Shown here: piece by piece, positions 24,201-32,200 of the stretch
Numbering within the stretch: the first letter of the stretch is position 1
Layout of the letters: the number at the start of each line of letters is the position of its first letter
NCBI RefSeq assembly: GCF_000003605.2
Contig: NW_003121911.1
Span: 21,154 to 65,299, forward strand
DNA: 44,146 nt
Direction: 5' to 3'
Source: Saccoglossus kowalevskii
Taxonomy: Eukaryota; Hemichordata; Enteropneusta; Harrimaniidae
The notes under the pieces: model-generated
Seen by the model: only the letters and a program-made list of their open reading frames with translations
The model's database searches: none
Told to the model about the DNA's origin: nothing
Translations under genes and position numbers: made by a program

Positions 24201-25550
24201 TGATAATAAAACCATGTTTGAGAAAGATTACTTTTGTTATCAGGGACAAAAGAAATACCACTATTATTTCATTTTCTTTATAGGTAAGATAAAAAAACAA
24301 ACAGATGCACATGTACAATGTATTGTATCTGTATTGAAGTTAGAAAGTAATCAGTCTATGCCAGTCTGGAAATTGGCCTTGGACCATATATGATCAGATC
24401 ACACAACAAAATTACCCACTGCATACAAGTGTACAGTTATAGCTTTGTCAATACCACTTCACTGTGACAATTGAATTATTGTAATCTAACATTGCAAGCC
24501 CCACGTCATGTCAAAACCTACTCAAAAACTATGAGCTATATAAACCGTGTTTTGTATAATTTATATTTAACACCTTATAATTGAAACTAGATTATGATAA
24601 AAAAAATGTCCTAAGATGATTTGTTATTTAATTATGAGGAATATGTGGTAATGTGATAATATTGTTCATATTATAGTAGGACAATTGACTCTCGATGAAA
24701 AGACTTGATGTGACCACTTCATACATCTGATGTTGACAAGCATATGCACATCCACATCTTCTACATTCTGAATCCTACAGTGTAGTTTCAATGCCAAATT
24801 TGTTTAATCATGGTTTGGTTGATACTTTGATTATGACGATTTGCTGCTATGTTTTATTTGTTTTAGCATAAAATTAAAATAATACAATAAACACTCCCCC
24901 CCCCCCCCGCCAGAGTATACATAGAGCATTGAACGTTCACTTTATATACACACTTTGCTACCATTGGTACCACTGCTACAAATGTATTATTTCTTTACAG
25001 TAGTACTAAAAAAATATCTATTTTGTGAAACTATTCAAAATATCATGGTATACTATCCTCTGGGAGATGGCTATTCTTTGAAAATGGCTAATTAATTTGT
25101 CTCAGTTGTTATTATTTTCGAACACATGACTGGAGAATAATTTGTAGAAAATGTAGTTTAATTCTGCCTCTCTGTCTCTATACATGTGTACCGGTAAAAA
25201 AAGCTTACATTCTGTAAAGAAATGAGTCTAATGTTTTCAATATATATACTAGTATGCTAAAAATGGGGGAATGATCTTCACGTGAACAATGAACCGTGCA
25301 ATCTTCAATGCGACCAAACATCGAACAGCTGGTAGCGTTCAAGACATGTATTCTAATGTCTGTAAACGTGGCAGTTTTCACAGCGCGTGTTCAAAACAGA
25401 CGAGTTCTCTCTCTTATCTAAAGGGATACGAAGGACTGCTGGTTACTTACTTTTGTTGGTAACCTTGATAGCTCGATCATAGTCTCCATTTTGGCCGTGT
25501 TTGTTCAATTCTGTGAATAATGCCGATAAGTTCACTTCAACCTGCGCCAT
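12036..25550 (-). CDS. SRP72: SRP72, signal recognition particle 72 kDa subunit (complete, 15 coding exons)
   Basis: Fifteen minus-strand exons join in frame to a 668-aa protein (human 671). Exons from the start: 25451-25550, 24005-24122, 23239-23359, 22770-22913, 21630-21898, 20722-20779, 18933-19064, 18319-18444, 16434-16506, 15994-16154, 15376-15479, 14279-14356, 13529-13716, 13070-13232, 12036-12207. Residues 1 to about 500 form the TPR-like helical solenoid that grips SRP68 (matches include FHCKVICLIQ, FEKAYCQYRLN, ANFKLRHGR and MHTLAQLISAYA). Then come a Lys-rich run (QKKKKKKRR), the RNA-binding SRP72 signature PDPERWLPKRERSYYKGRKK in exon 14, and a Ser/Pro/Lys tail ending KKGGGW*, like the human KGGKGGW. 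Known role: with SRP68 it binds 7SL RNA in the S domain of the cytosolic particle that targets nascent secretory chains to the ER. It is convergent with RAB28. Confidence 0.97.
12885..12966. repeat. Two-copy 48-bp direct repeat, SRP72 intron 14
   Basis: ACTTTTGGAGCA(G/A)TGA(A/G)CATTT-(T)ATTGGGAT occurs at 12885 and 12933. Two copies only. Confidence 0.5.
13070..13232 (-). CDS. SRP72: SRP72 coding exon 14 (RNA-binding signature)
   Basis: Residues 558-611: GKLPKSYDTNVDPDPERWLP then KRERSYYKGRKK and GKGTQGAASSSAYND. Acceptor ATATTTATAG, donor GACCT|GTAAGT, phase 2. Confidence 0.95.
13529..13716 (-). CDS. SRP72: SRP72 coding exon 13
   Basis: Residues 495-557 (LSEELPSIAES; INVDALENSA; lysine run QKKKKKKRR). 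Acceptor TTTTATTAAG is purine-ended and poor but frame-consistent. Donor GACGAG|GTAAGT, phase 1. Confidence 0.9.
14279..14356 (-). CDS. SRP72: SRP72 coding exon 12 (short)
   Basis: 78 nt, residues 469-494 (ANPNDMHTLAQLISAYAQF). Acceptor CATTTATTGCAG. The donor CAACA|GTATCT is weaker than its neighbours but is the one that restores frame into LSEELPS of exon 13. Confidence 0.88.
15023..15322. repeat. 20-bp minisatellite, SRP72 intron 11
   Basis: About 15 head-to-tail copies of a 20-bp unit, AGCCCAGAATTCACTTGACA, each with an EcoRI-like GAATTC. Variants differ mostly at the TTGACA/TTGACG/TTTATG end. No spacers, so not CRISPR-like. Confidence 0.9.
15376..15479 (-). CDS. SRP72: SRP72 coding exon 11
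   Basis: Residues 435-468 (LLKENANFKLRHGRSEQAVQ). Acceptor ATTCACTAG, donor AGACG|GTAAGT, phase 2. Confidence 0.92.
15994..16154 (-). CDS. SRP72: SRP72 coding exon 10
   Basis: Residues 381-434 (VLRSIEELKHHLGMVSTLVS; DVDTAIEILDNAV). Acceptor TTTTATCTAG, donor AATCGG|GTTAGT, phase 0. Confidence 0.93.
16434..16506 (-). CDS. SRP72: SRP72 coding exon 9
   Basis: Residues 357-380 (EYLEVQSNPSVRVQLTLSQL). Acceptor CCCTTTCAG, donor GCAAG|GTATGT, phase 1. Confidence 0.92.
16556..16942. repeat. 20-bp minisatellite, SRP72 intron 8
   Basis: Around 18 copies of a 20-bp unit, TTTGAACTAGTATGAACTGA, with variants ACTAGGATGA and interruptions ACCGGGGTAGTATGA. The unit is itself two related 10-mers (GAACTAGTAT / GAACTGATTT). 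Confidence 0.9.
16943..18318. other. SRP72 intron 8 remainder
   Basis: AT-rich non-coding DNA between the minisatellite and exon 8. Open frames here (for example around 17845-18129) are low-complexity, with no homology signal that I recognise. Confidence 0.5.
18319..18444 (-). CDS. SRP72: SRP72 coding exon 8
   Basis: Residues 315-356 (PFLIEAAQLCREKHVNKAIQ). Acceptor CTTTTAG, donor CTAAAG|GTGAGT, phase 0. Confidence 0.93.
18588..18726 (+). mobile_element. TACTGTAAA-family MITE, shortened copy, SRP72 intron 7
   Basis: Shares ATCAGTGAAAATAAACT, TTTTCAGTGAAAATTAATTC and the terminal GCTAAAATAAAGTATTTTAC with the copies at 4879 and 21424. It ends ACACAGTAC. Confidence 0.5.
18933..19064 (-). CDS. 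SRP72: SRP72 coding exon 7
   Basis: Residues 271-314 (DQNVFDSKKKMKAATADG; LLLMYTNQ). Acceptor TTTCTTACAG, donor AATCAG|GTGAGA, phase 0. DQNVFDSKKK is identical to the human protein. Confidence 0.95.
19129..19890. repeat. ~38-bp minisatellite with GGAAGTG cores, SRP72 intron 6
   Basis: About 20 copies of a bipartite unit: GGGAAGTGATGTGAAATCT followed by GGGAAGTGAAGTGCATTCT, with GAA-rich variants near 19730-19790. Both halves start GGAAGTG, so the array holds dozens of ETS-like GGAAGTG cores. Long minus-strand open frames across it are artefacts of the lack of stops in the unit. Confidence 0.9.
20722..20779 (-). CDS. SRP72: SRP72 coding exon 6 (short)
   Basis: 58 nt encoding residues 251-270 (PSDIGLMAVACNNIITLNK). 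Acceptor TCTCTCTAG, donor AATAAG|GTAAGC, phase 0. Confidence 0.93.
21256..21425. mobile_element. MITE with ~25-bp TIRs, SRP72 intron 5
   Basis: Left end TACCGTAAAATCTGTATTAG-AAGCC. The right end is its near-perfect inverse (GGCTTCTAATACAGATTTTA-CAATA). About 170 bp, non-coding. It abuts the next MITE at the TA of 21424-21425. Confidence 0.65.
21424..21606 (+). mobile_element. TACTGTAAA-family MITE, SRP72 intron 5
   Basis: Begins TACTGTAAACTAATTAATTTTC and ends GCGTATTTTACAGTAT. The interior GATGATTCAGTGAAAATAAA matches the copy at 4879 closely. It shares its first TA with the neighbouring element, as expected if it inserted at a TA dinucleotide at that end. Confidence 0.6.
21630..21898 (-). 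CDS. SRP72: SRP72 coding exon 5
   Basis: The longest exon. Residues 162-250 (TFELCYNKACFLLGQG; HAYTLQLLGKNDKALKLYNQ). Acceptor TTTGTATTTCAG, donor TCAAA|GTAAGA, phase 2. Confidence 0.95.
22527..22730. mobile_element. TIR element, SRP72 intron 4
   Basis: AACCTTTTTACCACCAG at 22527-22543 pairs with CTGGTGGTGAAAGGGTT at 22714-22730 (15 of 17 positions). About 204 bp, no coding capacity. Confidence 0.5.
22770..22913 (-). CDS. SRP72: SRP72 coding exon 4
   Basis: Residues 114-161 (LYRLEEYEDCLDVYRDVI; DDYEEERHTNLSAV). Acceptor TTTGTAG, donor AATGTG|GTAAAT, phase 0. It matches human GQVLYRLERYDECL and DYDEERKTNLSAV. Confidence 0.93.
22940..23153. mobile_element. TACTGTAAA-ended foldback MITE, SRP72 intron 3
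   Basis: Ends GTACTGTAAA and TTTACAGTAC form TIRs. Inside is a perfect 18-bp stem (ATTCACTGGGTTTTAATT at 23067-23084, its inverse at 23116-23133) with a 31-nt loop. The CACTGGGTTT motif recurs near the left end. Confidence 0.6.
23239..23359 (-). CDS. SRP72: SRP72 coding exon 3
   Basis: Acceptor ATTTTTTCAG, donor CAAGTG|GTAAGT, phase 0. Residues 73-113, with LTFEKAYCQYRLN and KLKELEGQV. Confidence 0.94.
23446..23865. mobile_element. Possible inverted-end element, SRP72 intron 2
   Basis: CCTGACAGAAT at 23488-23498 is inverted at 23814-23824. Flanking sequence (CACCAATG.. and GCCCTC..CC) is loosely inverted as well. About 420 bp with degenerate long TIRs. Non-coding. Confidence 0.4.
23873..24005 (-). 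repeat. Tandem array of 5' splice-site motifs at the SRP72 exon 2 donor
   Basis: Four perfect GTAAGT motifs on the minus strand (plus-strand ACTTAC at 23999-24004, 23970-23975, 23942-23947 and 23913-23918) lie at 28-29 bp spacing. They are embedded in a repeated unit CAATAAAGTCAACTTACCTA. The first is the authentic exon 2 donor. A degenerate fifth copy (ACTTGC) is at 23873-23878. Confidence 0.85.
24005..24122 (-). CDS. SRP72: SRP72 coding exon 2
   Basis: Acceptor TTTCTCTACAG, donor TCTAG|GTAAGT, phase 2. Encodes residues 34-72 (KAFHCKVICLIQQSDF region). The donor is the last of four tandem GTAAGT sites. Confidence 0.93.
25451..25550 (-). CDS. SRP72: SRP72 coding exon 1
   Basis: Start codon at 25550 gives MAQVEVNLSALFTELNKHGQ. 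Donor AACAAAA|GTAAGT, phase 1. The ATG sits in AAAATGGCGCAG, a YY1-like motif. Confidence 0.95.
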
Positions 25551-25554
25551 TTTG
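25541..25554 (-). promoter_or_regulatory. YY1-like motif over the SRP72 start codon
   Basis: The minus strand reads CAAAATGGCGCAGG, close to the YY1 core (A)AnATGGCG, with the ATG being the start codon. This arrangement is common in housekeeping and translation-related genes. Binding is inferred. Confidence 0.35.
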
Positions 25555-26844
25555 TTCCTGTTTTGAAATGTCGTTGGGGGCGCTGTCTAGATGGTCGAGA
25601 TGAATATTGATGTACCAGTATTATTGGATAGACCCAAATGTACGCAATCATTTGCACGAAACGTTTGGTTTCTATTATATGGCATTGTATCTGCTGCCCC
25701 TTCTCAGTTTGTATTTATTTCCATACGAAAACGACTTTGCTACTAACCGACTCTTGTACCATCTATTTTTTTATCAAACATAAGAAATATAATCATTAAA
25801 ATAAAATTCTAGTTTGCGCTTTATTTTTTTTTTCATTTTTTAAAATAAAATATATATATATTCAATTATTTTGTTATATATATTTTTTTAATTTTTAAAG
25901 ATTTTGGAATCGCAGGTTCAAATAATACAGAATAAATACACATACACAAACAAAGCAAAACAAAAATACAAAATAATAAAAGAACTATATTACAAATTGA
26001 ATAAAATACAAGTATTTTAAATTTAAAAAAAATAAACGCGTAAGTAAGATTTTATTTAAAATGGTATTTGCACCGCGGTTGTTGCGTCTACAGATCACTA
26101 TATATAGCCTATTGTTAGGTTCGTTGACAAGAAATTGCATTGTACCACGGTTACGAGAAGAACGGTGCGGAACGAAACTTTATCGGTTCTATTGTTAGAA
26201 TGCACGTACTGTAAACATTAAAAACAAAGGGGAATTAGCATACTGTCGACGTTGTGGTGACTATTCCACGATTGGAGTTTTGATGTGTTTTTTTCTAACA
26301 ATTTTTCACGATTTATACAGCATTGTCAGGATTTGTTAAGGATAATAACATTGAAATAAAAAATATATATATTCAGATTAAAATTGCTCATACAACTTCC
26401 TGTGTCACTTACAAGAACTAGTAACCATGATTGTACGATACTTGAAAATGGAATGGAGAGCCTGCTCGCACGGTTTCGTATCTGTTCAGAAATCCCTCTC
26501 TCTGCGAATTGTTGTGACATTATACATTGGAAATTTTAGAATAAAACTAGTGCTGAAATGGCACTGAAGTGCCGTTTTACCCCTAAATCTAGAACTATTT
26601 CATATTAGTGCTACTCACACTAACCACTCGCACTATGTCCATTTCAACATAGGTACGTACCGACGCTGTGAACGACGCCACTGGCATTACAATTATTTAC
26701 GCATGATTCAGTAAACAAAAACAACATGAGATAGTTGATAGTTTTTGGTGGCAGGATATGTAAAGTTAAAAATACAGGTAATTCAGAGAAAGATTATATA
26801 TTGTAAAACACTATATTTAGCCAAAGACAATAGAAAAGAATGTC
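25555..26844. other. SRP72 upstream intergenic DNA
   Basis: AT-rich, with A/T homopolymer runs around 25820-26040. No gene, RNA gene or clear repeat recognised. The SRP72 promoter should lie at its left end. Confidence 0.4.
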
Positions 26845-27020
26845 TTTGATTTAGCTGGAATTAATTTTCACTGAAATGACTTTTTGGCTGTGTTGTATGG
26901 AATTTATTTTCACTGATTTTTGAAGAGTTGAATATTCGCTGGATTTTATTTTCACTGAATCATTCCTTCAGCAAAAATAGCGAAAATTAATTCCAAGCGA
27001 AGATAGAATATTATACAGTA
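26845..27020 (-). mobile_element. TACTGTAAA-family MITE, inverted copy
   Basis: Reads on the minus strand from TACTGTATAATATTCTATCT to TTAATTCCAGCTAAA. The interior CAGTGAAAATAAAATCCAGC and TTTTTGCTGAAGGAATGATTCA match the intronic copies. The distal end is diverged. Confidence 0.5.
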
Positions 27021-27829
27021 AATAAGTATGGATCTCACCTGTCCAATGGGAGTGCTGGTCGCTCATGAATATTAATGAGCTTGAACACAGTGCAAATATT
27101 TTTTTTTATTATTCAAGTCAAAATATTATGTTTCACAATTTCACACTACTATTGAAAGATTAAAAATACTATCTGATCAATTGTTTTTATTTAATAAATT
27201 TAGTATACTTGTATTTGTCTGCAAGATGAGTAAGCCAAGATATCCAAGTAAAGGTCAAAACACATTTGAAACGTTGTAGCCAGGAATATTTTCATGAGTT
27301 TCTTTTTTACGGCAAAAACACGAAATCGGCCAGGTAATTATTTGACGGATTGTTTTAATTTATTATTCGTACCATCAGTTGTTAACTCATACAATGTAAA
27401 ATTCACCCGTCTTTCTCTGAAATTATGAAGTGGTAGCATAAAGTTCAAATGTTGAAAAAAAATGACATTTTCTACATGGCAATAATATTTAAATTTTAAA
27501 TACAAATATCAAACTTACAAACAGATGTATACATATACATCAAACAGCAACACGAGGCTTTATGACCCCCCCCCCCCAAATGGTAATTTATCAGTTGCCT
27601 GTCTACACAGGGGAAAAACGAAGTTAACCAACAAGTCAGACATTCTCTAGAATTTACTATCATAGATTCATCATAATTGTGTACAGGTGTTGAAAATATA
27701 TTATAAAATGTTCTAATAATGTAATAACCACGTGTTGCACACCATTTATATGAGCTACTATGTTTGCGTGACTCCTGAGTACCACACATTCGGATATTGC
27801 AGTCCGATAACCGCAATCATTTATATTAA

Positions 27830-27954
27830 AGGGCGGTGGTCGTCGCACCGCGTACTGTTCGATATGGGACTCATAACGACGTACACAACGCGTGTAAAAT
27901 ACATTGTTTGTTTACGTCAAATTCAAACACGCGCTGCGTGACAACCACCGCCCT
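27830..27954 (+). mobile_element. TTAA-flanked MITE, copy A
   Basis: 125 bp between TTAA (27826-27829) and TTAA (27955-27958). TIR AGGGCGGTGGTCGTCGCAC against AGGGCGGTGGTTGTCACGC. Core: TATGGGACTCATAACGACGT followed by a GCGTGTAAAATACATTGTTT block. TTAA duplication is typical of piggyBac-type transposition, but the superfamily is not proven. Confidence 0.75.
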
Positions 27955-28416
27955 TTAATGCACTGTTGCCGTTCCTTATGGAAGCGACAGGAGAAAAACG
28001 AAGTAAAAATGGATCTGTGATTCAGACATTCTCTATAAGTTACTATGCGTGCTACTATAACAACCTATATATTATCTGAAAACTTAGATATAAGCGAATA
28101 CGATAGTGCAACTAACTAGAGACACGCTGCCAACAAGCCGTTGTCGACAGCTTGTCTGTAATTATTTGGTCGTAGCTAGGAAACAAAAACAGTAAAAGAA
28201 AGCCCAAGACGCAGTCGTCAAGCCCACGGCATTAAGAACGTCATGCGCAATTCACAGATCAAGCGTTAAAAACAGTTTTTAAAATATTCGAAATAGTCAG
28301 AAAAGCACAAATATAGCATAATCAGCCGCCATCCCTTAGACAAACATTGGCATGGTATTGGTACTGACTATTTGTCTATATGATGTACCGGTATATCTTG
28401 TATTAGTAAGGCTTAA

Positions 28417-28541
28417 AGGGCGGTAGTCGTCGTACTGCGTCCTGTTCTATATGGGACTCATAGCGACGTATACAACGCGTGTAAAATACATTGTTTATTT
28501 ACATGAAATTCGAACACGCGCTGCGCGACGACCACCGCGCT
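28417..28541 (+). mobile_element. TTAA-flanked MITE, copy B
   Basis: 125 bp, same orientation as copy A. Left flank TTAA (28413-28416), right flank TTGA (one mutation). TIRs GGGCGGTAGTCGTCG and CGACGACCACCGCGC. Shares the core ACGCGTGTAAAATACATTGT. Confidence 0.75.
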
Positions 28542-28735
28542 TTGAACAATTATGTGTTTGTGTGTCATTCATTTACAATAATTCAGAAATCAACAAGTTT
28601 GGTCACACATACACGGTATTACATTGCGTGACTATTACATTATTAACATATTTTATAAAGGGTTTGTTATCGTCTGTACATTATTATTACAAAAATAGGA
28701 GCCTGAGTGAGACTAGCGATAAATACCTAAGTTAA

Positions 28736-28858
28736 ACGCTGTGGTCGTCGCGCAGCGCGTGTTCGAATTTCATGTAAATAAACAATGTATTTTACACGCA
28801 TTGTATACGTCGCTATGAGTCCCATATCGAACAGAACGCGGCACGACGACTGCCGCCC
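28736..28858 (-). mobile_element. TTAA-flanked MITE, copy C (inverted)
   Basis: Opposite orientation to A and B. TTAA on both sides (28732-28735, 28859-28862). TIRs TGTGGTCGTCGCGC and the inverse of GGGCGGCAGTCGTCGTG. It ends about 130 bp from the stop of the orphan ORF. Confidence 0.75.
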
Positions 28859-28987
28859 TTAACATATAACACTGTAGAAATATCTAATGGCAATTCTATG
28901 ATTCTTCTTCTCTTGGTTATAATGTTTTTTTTTGTCTGTTTGTTGTCTGTATTTCAAGTAGTGTCCTTGGCGAATCTTCATTTTATC

Positions 28988-29716
28988 TTACGGATTGATA
29001 GTACTCAGTCTGTCCTGTTTGGTTGTCGTTTTTGTTTTGTTCATTTTCTTAGCTGCTACTACCTTTGGTTTTGGTACCTCCGTGCCTTGTTTCAAACACA
29101 CTGTTTTTGTGCTCTCATCAACTTCTAACCATTCCGGCAATGCGGGACATTTGGTGAACACAAACTTCGTATTCTTAAATAACTTAGTGCTTGCGTTCTT
29201 CGCCTTTGTCTCGGCCTTCACTTTGTCAATAAATGCCTGTGTAGTTAGAACCCAGTCTGTTGGGAAGGGTAATTTTAATTCCTTTGCCAGATCTTTGTCA
29301 ACTTGCAGTCCAAAGTGCGCGCGTGTTCTGCTTTCCGTCTCAGGAAAAGGGCTGGTGTCGACTGCATTAACTGGTATTACAAACAACACACTCGCCTTTC
29401 CATTGTGATGCTCCGTTTCAATCACCGATTTCACGGACTCCATAATGTTGCCAGTTCCCTCTATAGTCGACATTTGAGTTAAACTAACAAAACAGAATTT
29501 CCAATCCTTCAAATCCAATCCGGAGTTATTTAGAATAATGGCATATATCATGGGTCTGGATCCATCACGTTCCCTGCGTAGGTAATCCGTTGTACGCGCC
29601 GCACTCTCATTCAGTCTGTCTATTATTTCATTGCCAAAATTATTCTTCCAAAACCACTCGCAAAATTCATTCCAGCTATCCCAATTGGGTGGATTTTCCG
29701 GAAAACTAGCTGCCAT
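28988..29716 (-). CDS. Intronless 242-aa protein of unknown function
   Basis: I do not recognise this protein. It is one open frame from ATG at 29716 to TAA, much longer than the chance ORFs of this AT-rich region and with more balanced codon use. Residues 1-30 are Trp/Phe/Asn-rich (NPPNWDSWNEFCEWFWKNNF). A mixed alpha/beta-looking middle has hydrophobic segments MIYAIILNNSGL, WKFCFVSLTQM and ASVLFVIPVNAV. The last 40 residues are Lys/Thr-rich and probably disordered (KPKVVAAKKMNKTKTTTKQ). No signal peptide, transmembrane helix or zinc-finger pattern is seen. Absence of introns beside intron-rich neighbours suggests a retrocopy, a transposon-linked gene or a young or transferred gene. MITE copies A-C lie within 1.2 kb downstream. 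A frame on the same strand at 29623-29865 partly overlaps in another frame and looks spurious. Confidence 0.65.
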   Translation of the reverse strand: MAASFPENPPNWDSWNEFCEWFWKNNFGNEIIDRLNESAARTTDYLRRERDGSRPMIYAIILNNSGLDLKDWKFCFVSLTQMSTIEGTGNIMESVKSVIETEHHNGKASVLFVIPVNAVDTSPFPETESRTRAHFGLQVDKDLAKELKLPFPTDWVLTTQAFIDKVKAETKAKNASTKLFKNTKFVFTKCPALPEWLEVDESTKTVCLKQGTEVPKPKVVAAKKMNKTKTTTKQDRLSTINP

Positions 29717-31056
29717 GGTTCAGTCGCAAATATATCAGTGATATGTAATGCGTAGAACTTAGCCCCACCGGGAGGTTTACCTGGTTTAAAATACAAGTAC
29801 CTAGGTTTTATAGAACTCAAAACAACTTCAAGCACAGTATCCATGCGCGCCGAGTAAGAAAACAAAGTAGTGCCTTAGCAATACTGAATAGCCTGTTGTT
29901 ATATAATGCCTATCCCACAACCCAGTTTGTTTTCACGTTTCTCAAGAAATGTTGGCAAAGCAAAACTGCGATTGCGATTATATCAACATGTCTATGATTA
30001 TATTAACGAAACTAAATTGCATGGTTTGTTTATCAATTTTTATATCACCTTTCAACCAGTTTGGCATTTTGCCAGTGGTTCTGCGTTCAAATGACTATCT
30101 AGTAAGATTCGTGGAAACACTACTCAGAACTAAAAATAAACAGAATTTGGGGAATAATGCGCTCATATTAGATTTTAGACACGTACTCTCGTATATTCGA
30201 ACAAATAGTTTTAGATAATCCTTTCAAACAAAAGGTTGGGCTGGTATTACGACGACTCCGTATTTGTATGTGAAGGCGGCAGTAGTGAGAGTCGTCGGGT
30301 TCTGAACGGGGACGGGGAACGGGGATGTTCGCAAAACGTAACAGCCCACAGCTCAGATTTGTGCTAGCTATTACTGTACTCTAATTACTCAATTTACTGT
30401 TTGGCCGTACCAGGCACATCTCTTCCAAATACTAGTTGTCGCCATGGTGCTTCCCATGTAGGTTGGTCACTCGATATTCATGATAAGATAAGATAAGATA
30501 AAGATAATAATACTTGAATAATAACACATGGTGTCGGAACGTTAATGTAGATTGGGGACTAAATTGTCAAGTACTTCAACAAATATTCAATGCAATGTGT
30601 AAAAATGGCGGTTGTACCGGGATTGTGTCCGTCTGGATTTTGTCGGTCAGGATGTTGTCCGCAGGAATTTTGTCCGAGTCCTACATCCGATTCGAAACCC
30701 AGAACGTCATGGAGCCGCCATGTCCAACCACCAGAAACATAGAACTCAGCTTAGTGATATGGACCACGGTCACTCGACTTGTCAGTCTGTATGCCCCCAT
30801 TCGTCTGAAAATAGTGTGACCTAATGAACTTTGAATTATTTTCTGATTCAACCAAAATCAATGGAACTAGATTCGTCTCTGATTCGTACGATCAGAAGTT
30901 TTATTTGATTTCCTTGGTATTGCAAGAATAAACACGAAATTTGCGTCACTGATGTTATTCAAGCAGTAGTGGAATCCTTGATTAAACTGACACTCATTTA
31001 GGTTTATATAGTTATTACTAGTATTTACTTGATTGTCTACACCGTTCCTTGTAAGT
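29717..31056. other. Intergenic DNA upstream of the orphan ORF
   Basis: No gene recognised. It holds a short GATAA microsatellite (about 30481-30510) and a four-fold 14-16 nt motif built on TTGTCCG (about 30622-30677). Confidence 0.4.
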
Positions 31057-31265
31057 GCGCCCTCTACCGACGAATTGTTTCCGTGACGTAATTGGTATGA
31101 AGGATGTCCTTCACAATATCAATATTGTTTGATCTGTAGTCGTCCGTCAATACAAATCAAAGTTTGTTTTCTAAGTTCATCAAACACGGTTGTTGCTTGA
31201 ACGACATTTCTTACACCCATCTACGTCATGTTGACGTCACGGAAGTGTATACCGCAAGAGGGCGT
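31057..31265. mobile_element. GCGCCCTCT-family MITE, copy 1
   Basis: 209 bp. Left end GCGCCCTCT (31057-31065), right end AGAGGGCGT (31257-31265). The right half reads AACGACATTTCTTACACCCA then CTACGTCATG-TTGACGTCAC. The inverse of that sequence is recognisable in the copy at 38994. Contains a perfect TGACGTCA at 31232-31239. Confidence 0.65.
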
Positions 31266-32100
31266 GACTTACATAGACAGTGCAAATTGTCGTCATATTG
31301 TATTGTCAACGAGCATTATGATTCCACGACAACCAAAACATTACTTGTGACCGTTGCTAGGTAAGGTAATAAACGACTGACACACGTAAGTAAGTACTCC
31401 GGACAAAACACGTAAACACTGACTTACCTCTCCATCTTCCAAATATGGTAAACCAATTATATCCGCACGTGAAGAGGAAGGTTGTGATTGGCTACCGTTT
31501 GTTGTTTCCATTGAATTTAAATTTGTTGTGCGTGGAAGAGCAATGTCGTAGTCAACGGACTAAAACAAGTTCACCGGGAGTTAGGATAACCAGGGCTACC
31601 TGGTATCAAAATATCATTCCTGTTAGCTCATGTGTGAAAGAAGAAACAAATGGTGAAGATACAGCGTTCAGATGTATTTTGGATAACTTGTTATAGTTTT
31701 CCTCGTTATTTTTCCTCGATATACCAATGTTAGTAGACGCATTGGAGTACGAATTTATTTTAAACTACGAACTTTGCGTATGTACGCAAACAATGGCATT
31801 CGTCGGAGAAATGATACGCAAGCATTTTTAACTTCGAGTTATTTTTGAGTATGTTTAAATCACGATTCTGTTTAAAAATGTATTTTGATGAAAACAATAT
31901 CATGATTTATCAAAATATAAAAAAAAAACCTGAAATTTGACAAGTTAATTATTCAAAAACAGATTTCTGTTATATGCTAACATAGACATGCTTACATACA
32001 CTGATATACATATCCTGAACGTTGTTGTGACGCGGTCAAAACGATGATGGATACGATGATGGATCAAAACGCCATCAACGCTTTGAGTGATGTTCGTAAC

Positions 32101-32200
32101 ACCTATTTACGTCATCAAAGTGCTACGTCACTAGGGGGCGCGATCTATAGGAAAGGTGTATTGTCCGAGTATCCACGTGACCAAACTCAGCATTTCCGCA
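32101..32200. repeat. Fragment related to the GCGCCCTCT-family MITE
   Basis: CACCTATTTACGTCAT and CACTAGGGGGCGCGATCTAT, then AGGAAAGGTGTATT, resemble the right end of the 38994 element (CACTAGAGGGCGCAATTTAT). No matching left end is seen, so probably truncated. Confidence 0.4.

Noticed and set aside
28995-29408. 137-codon plus-strand frame opposite the orphan ORF
   Set aside because: Antisense shadow of the minus-strand ORF, hydrophobic because of antisense codons.
29623-29865. 80-codon minus-strand frame beginning MFSYSARMDTVLEVV overlapping the 5' end of the orphan ORF
   Set aside because: Overlaps the 242-aa ORF in a different frame, with no convincing splice route into it; likely chance, or 5' UTR.
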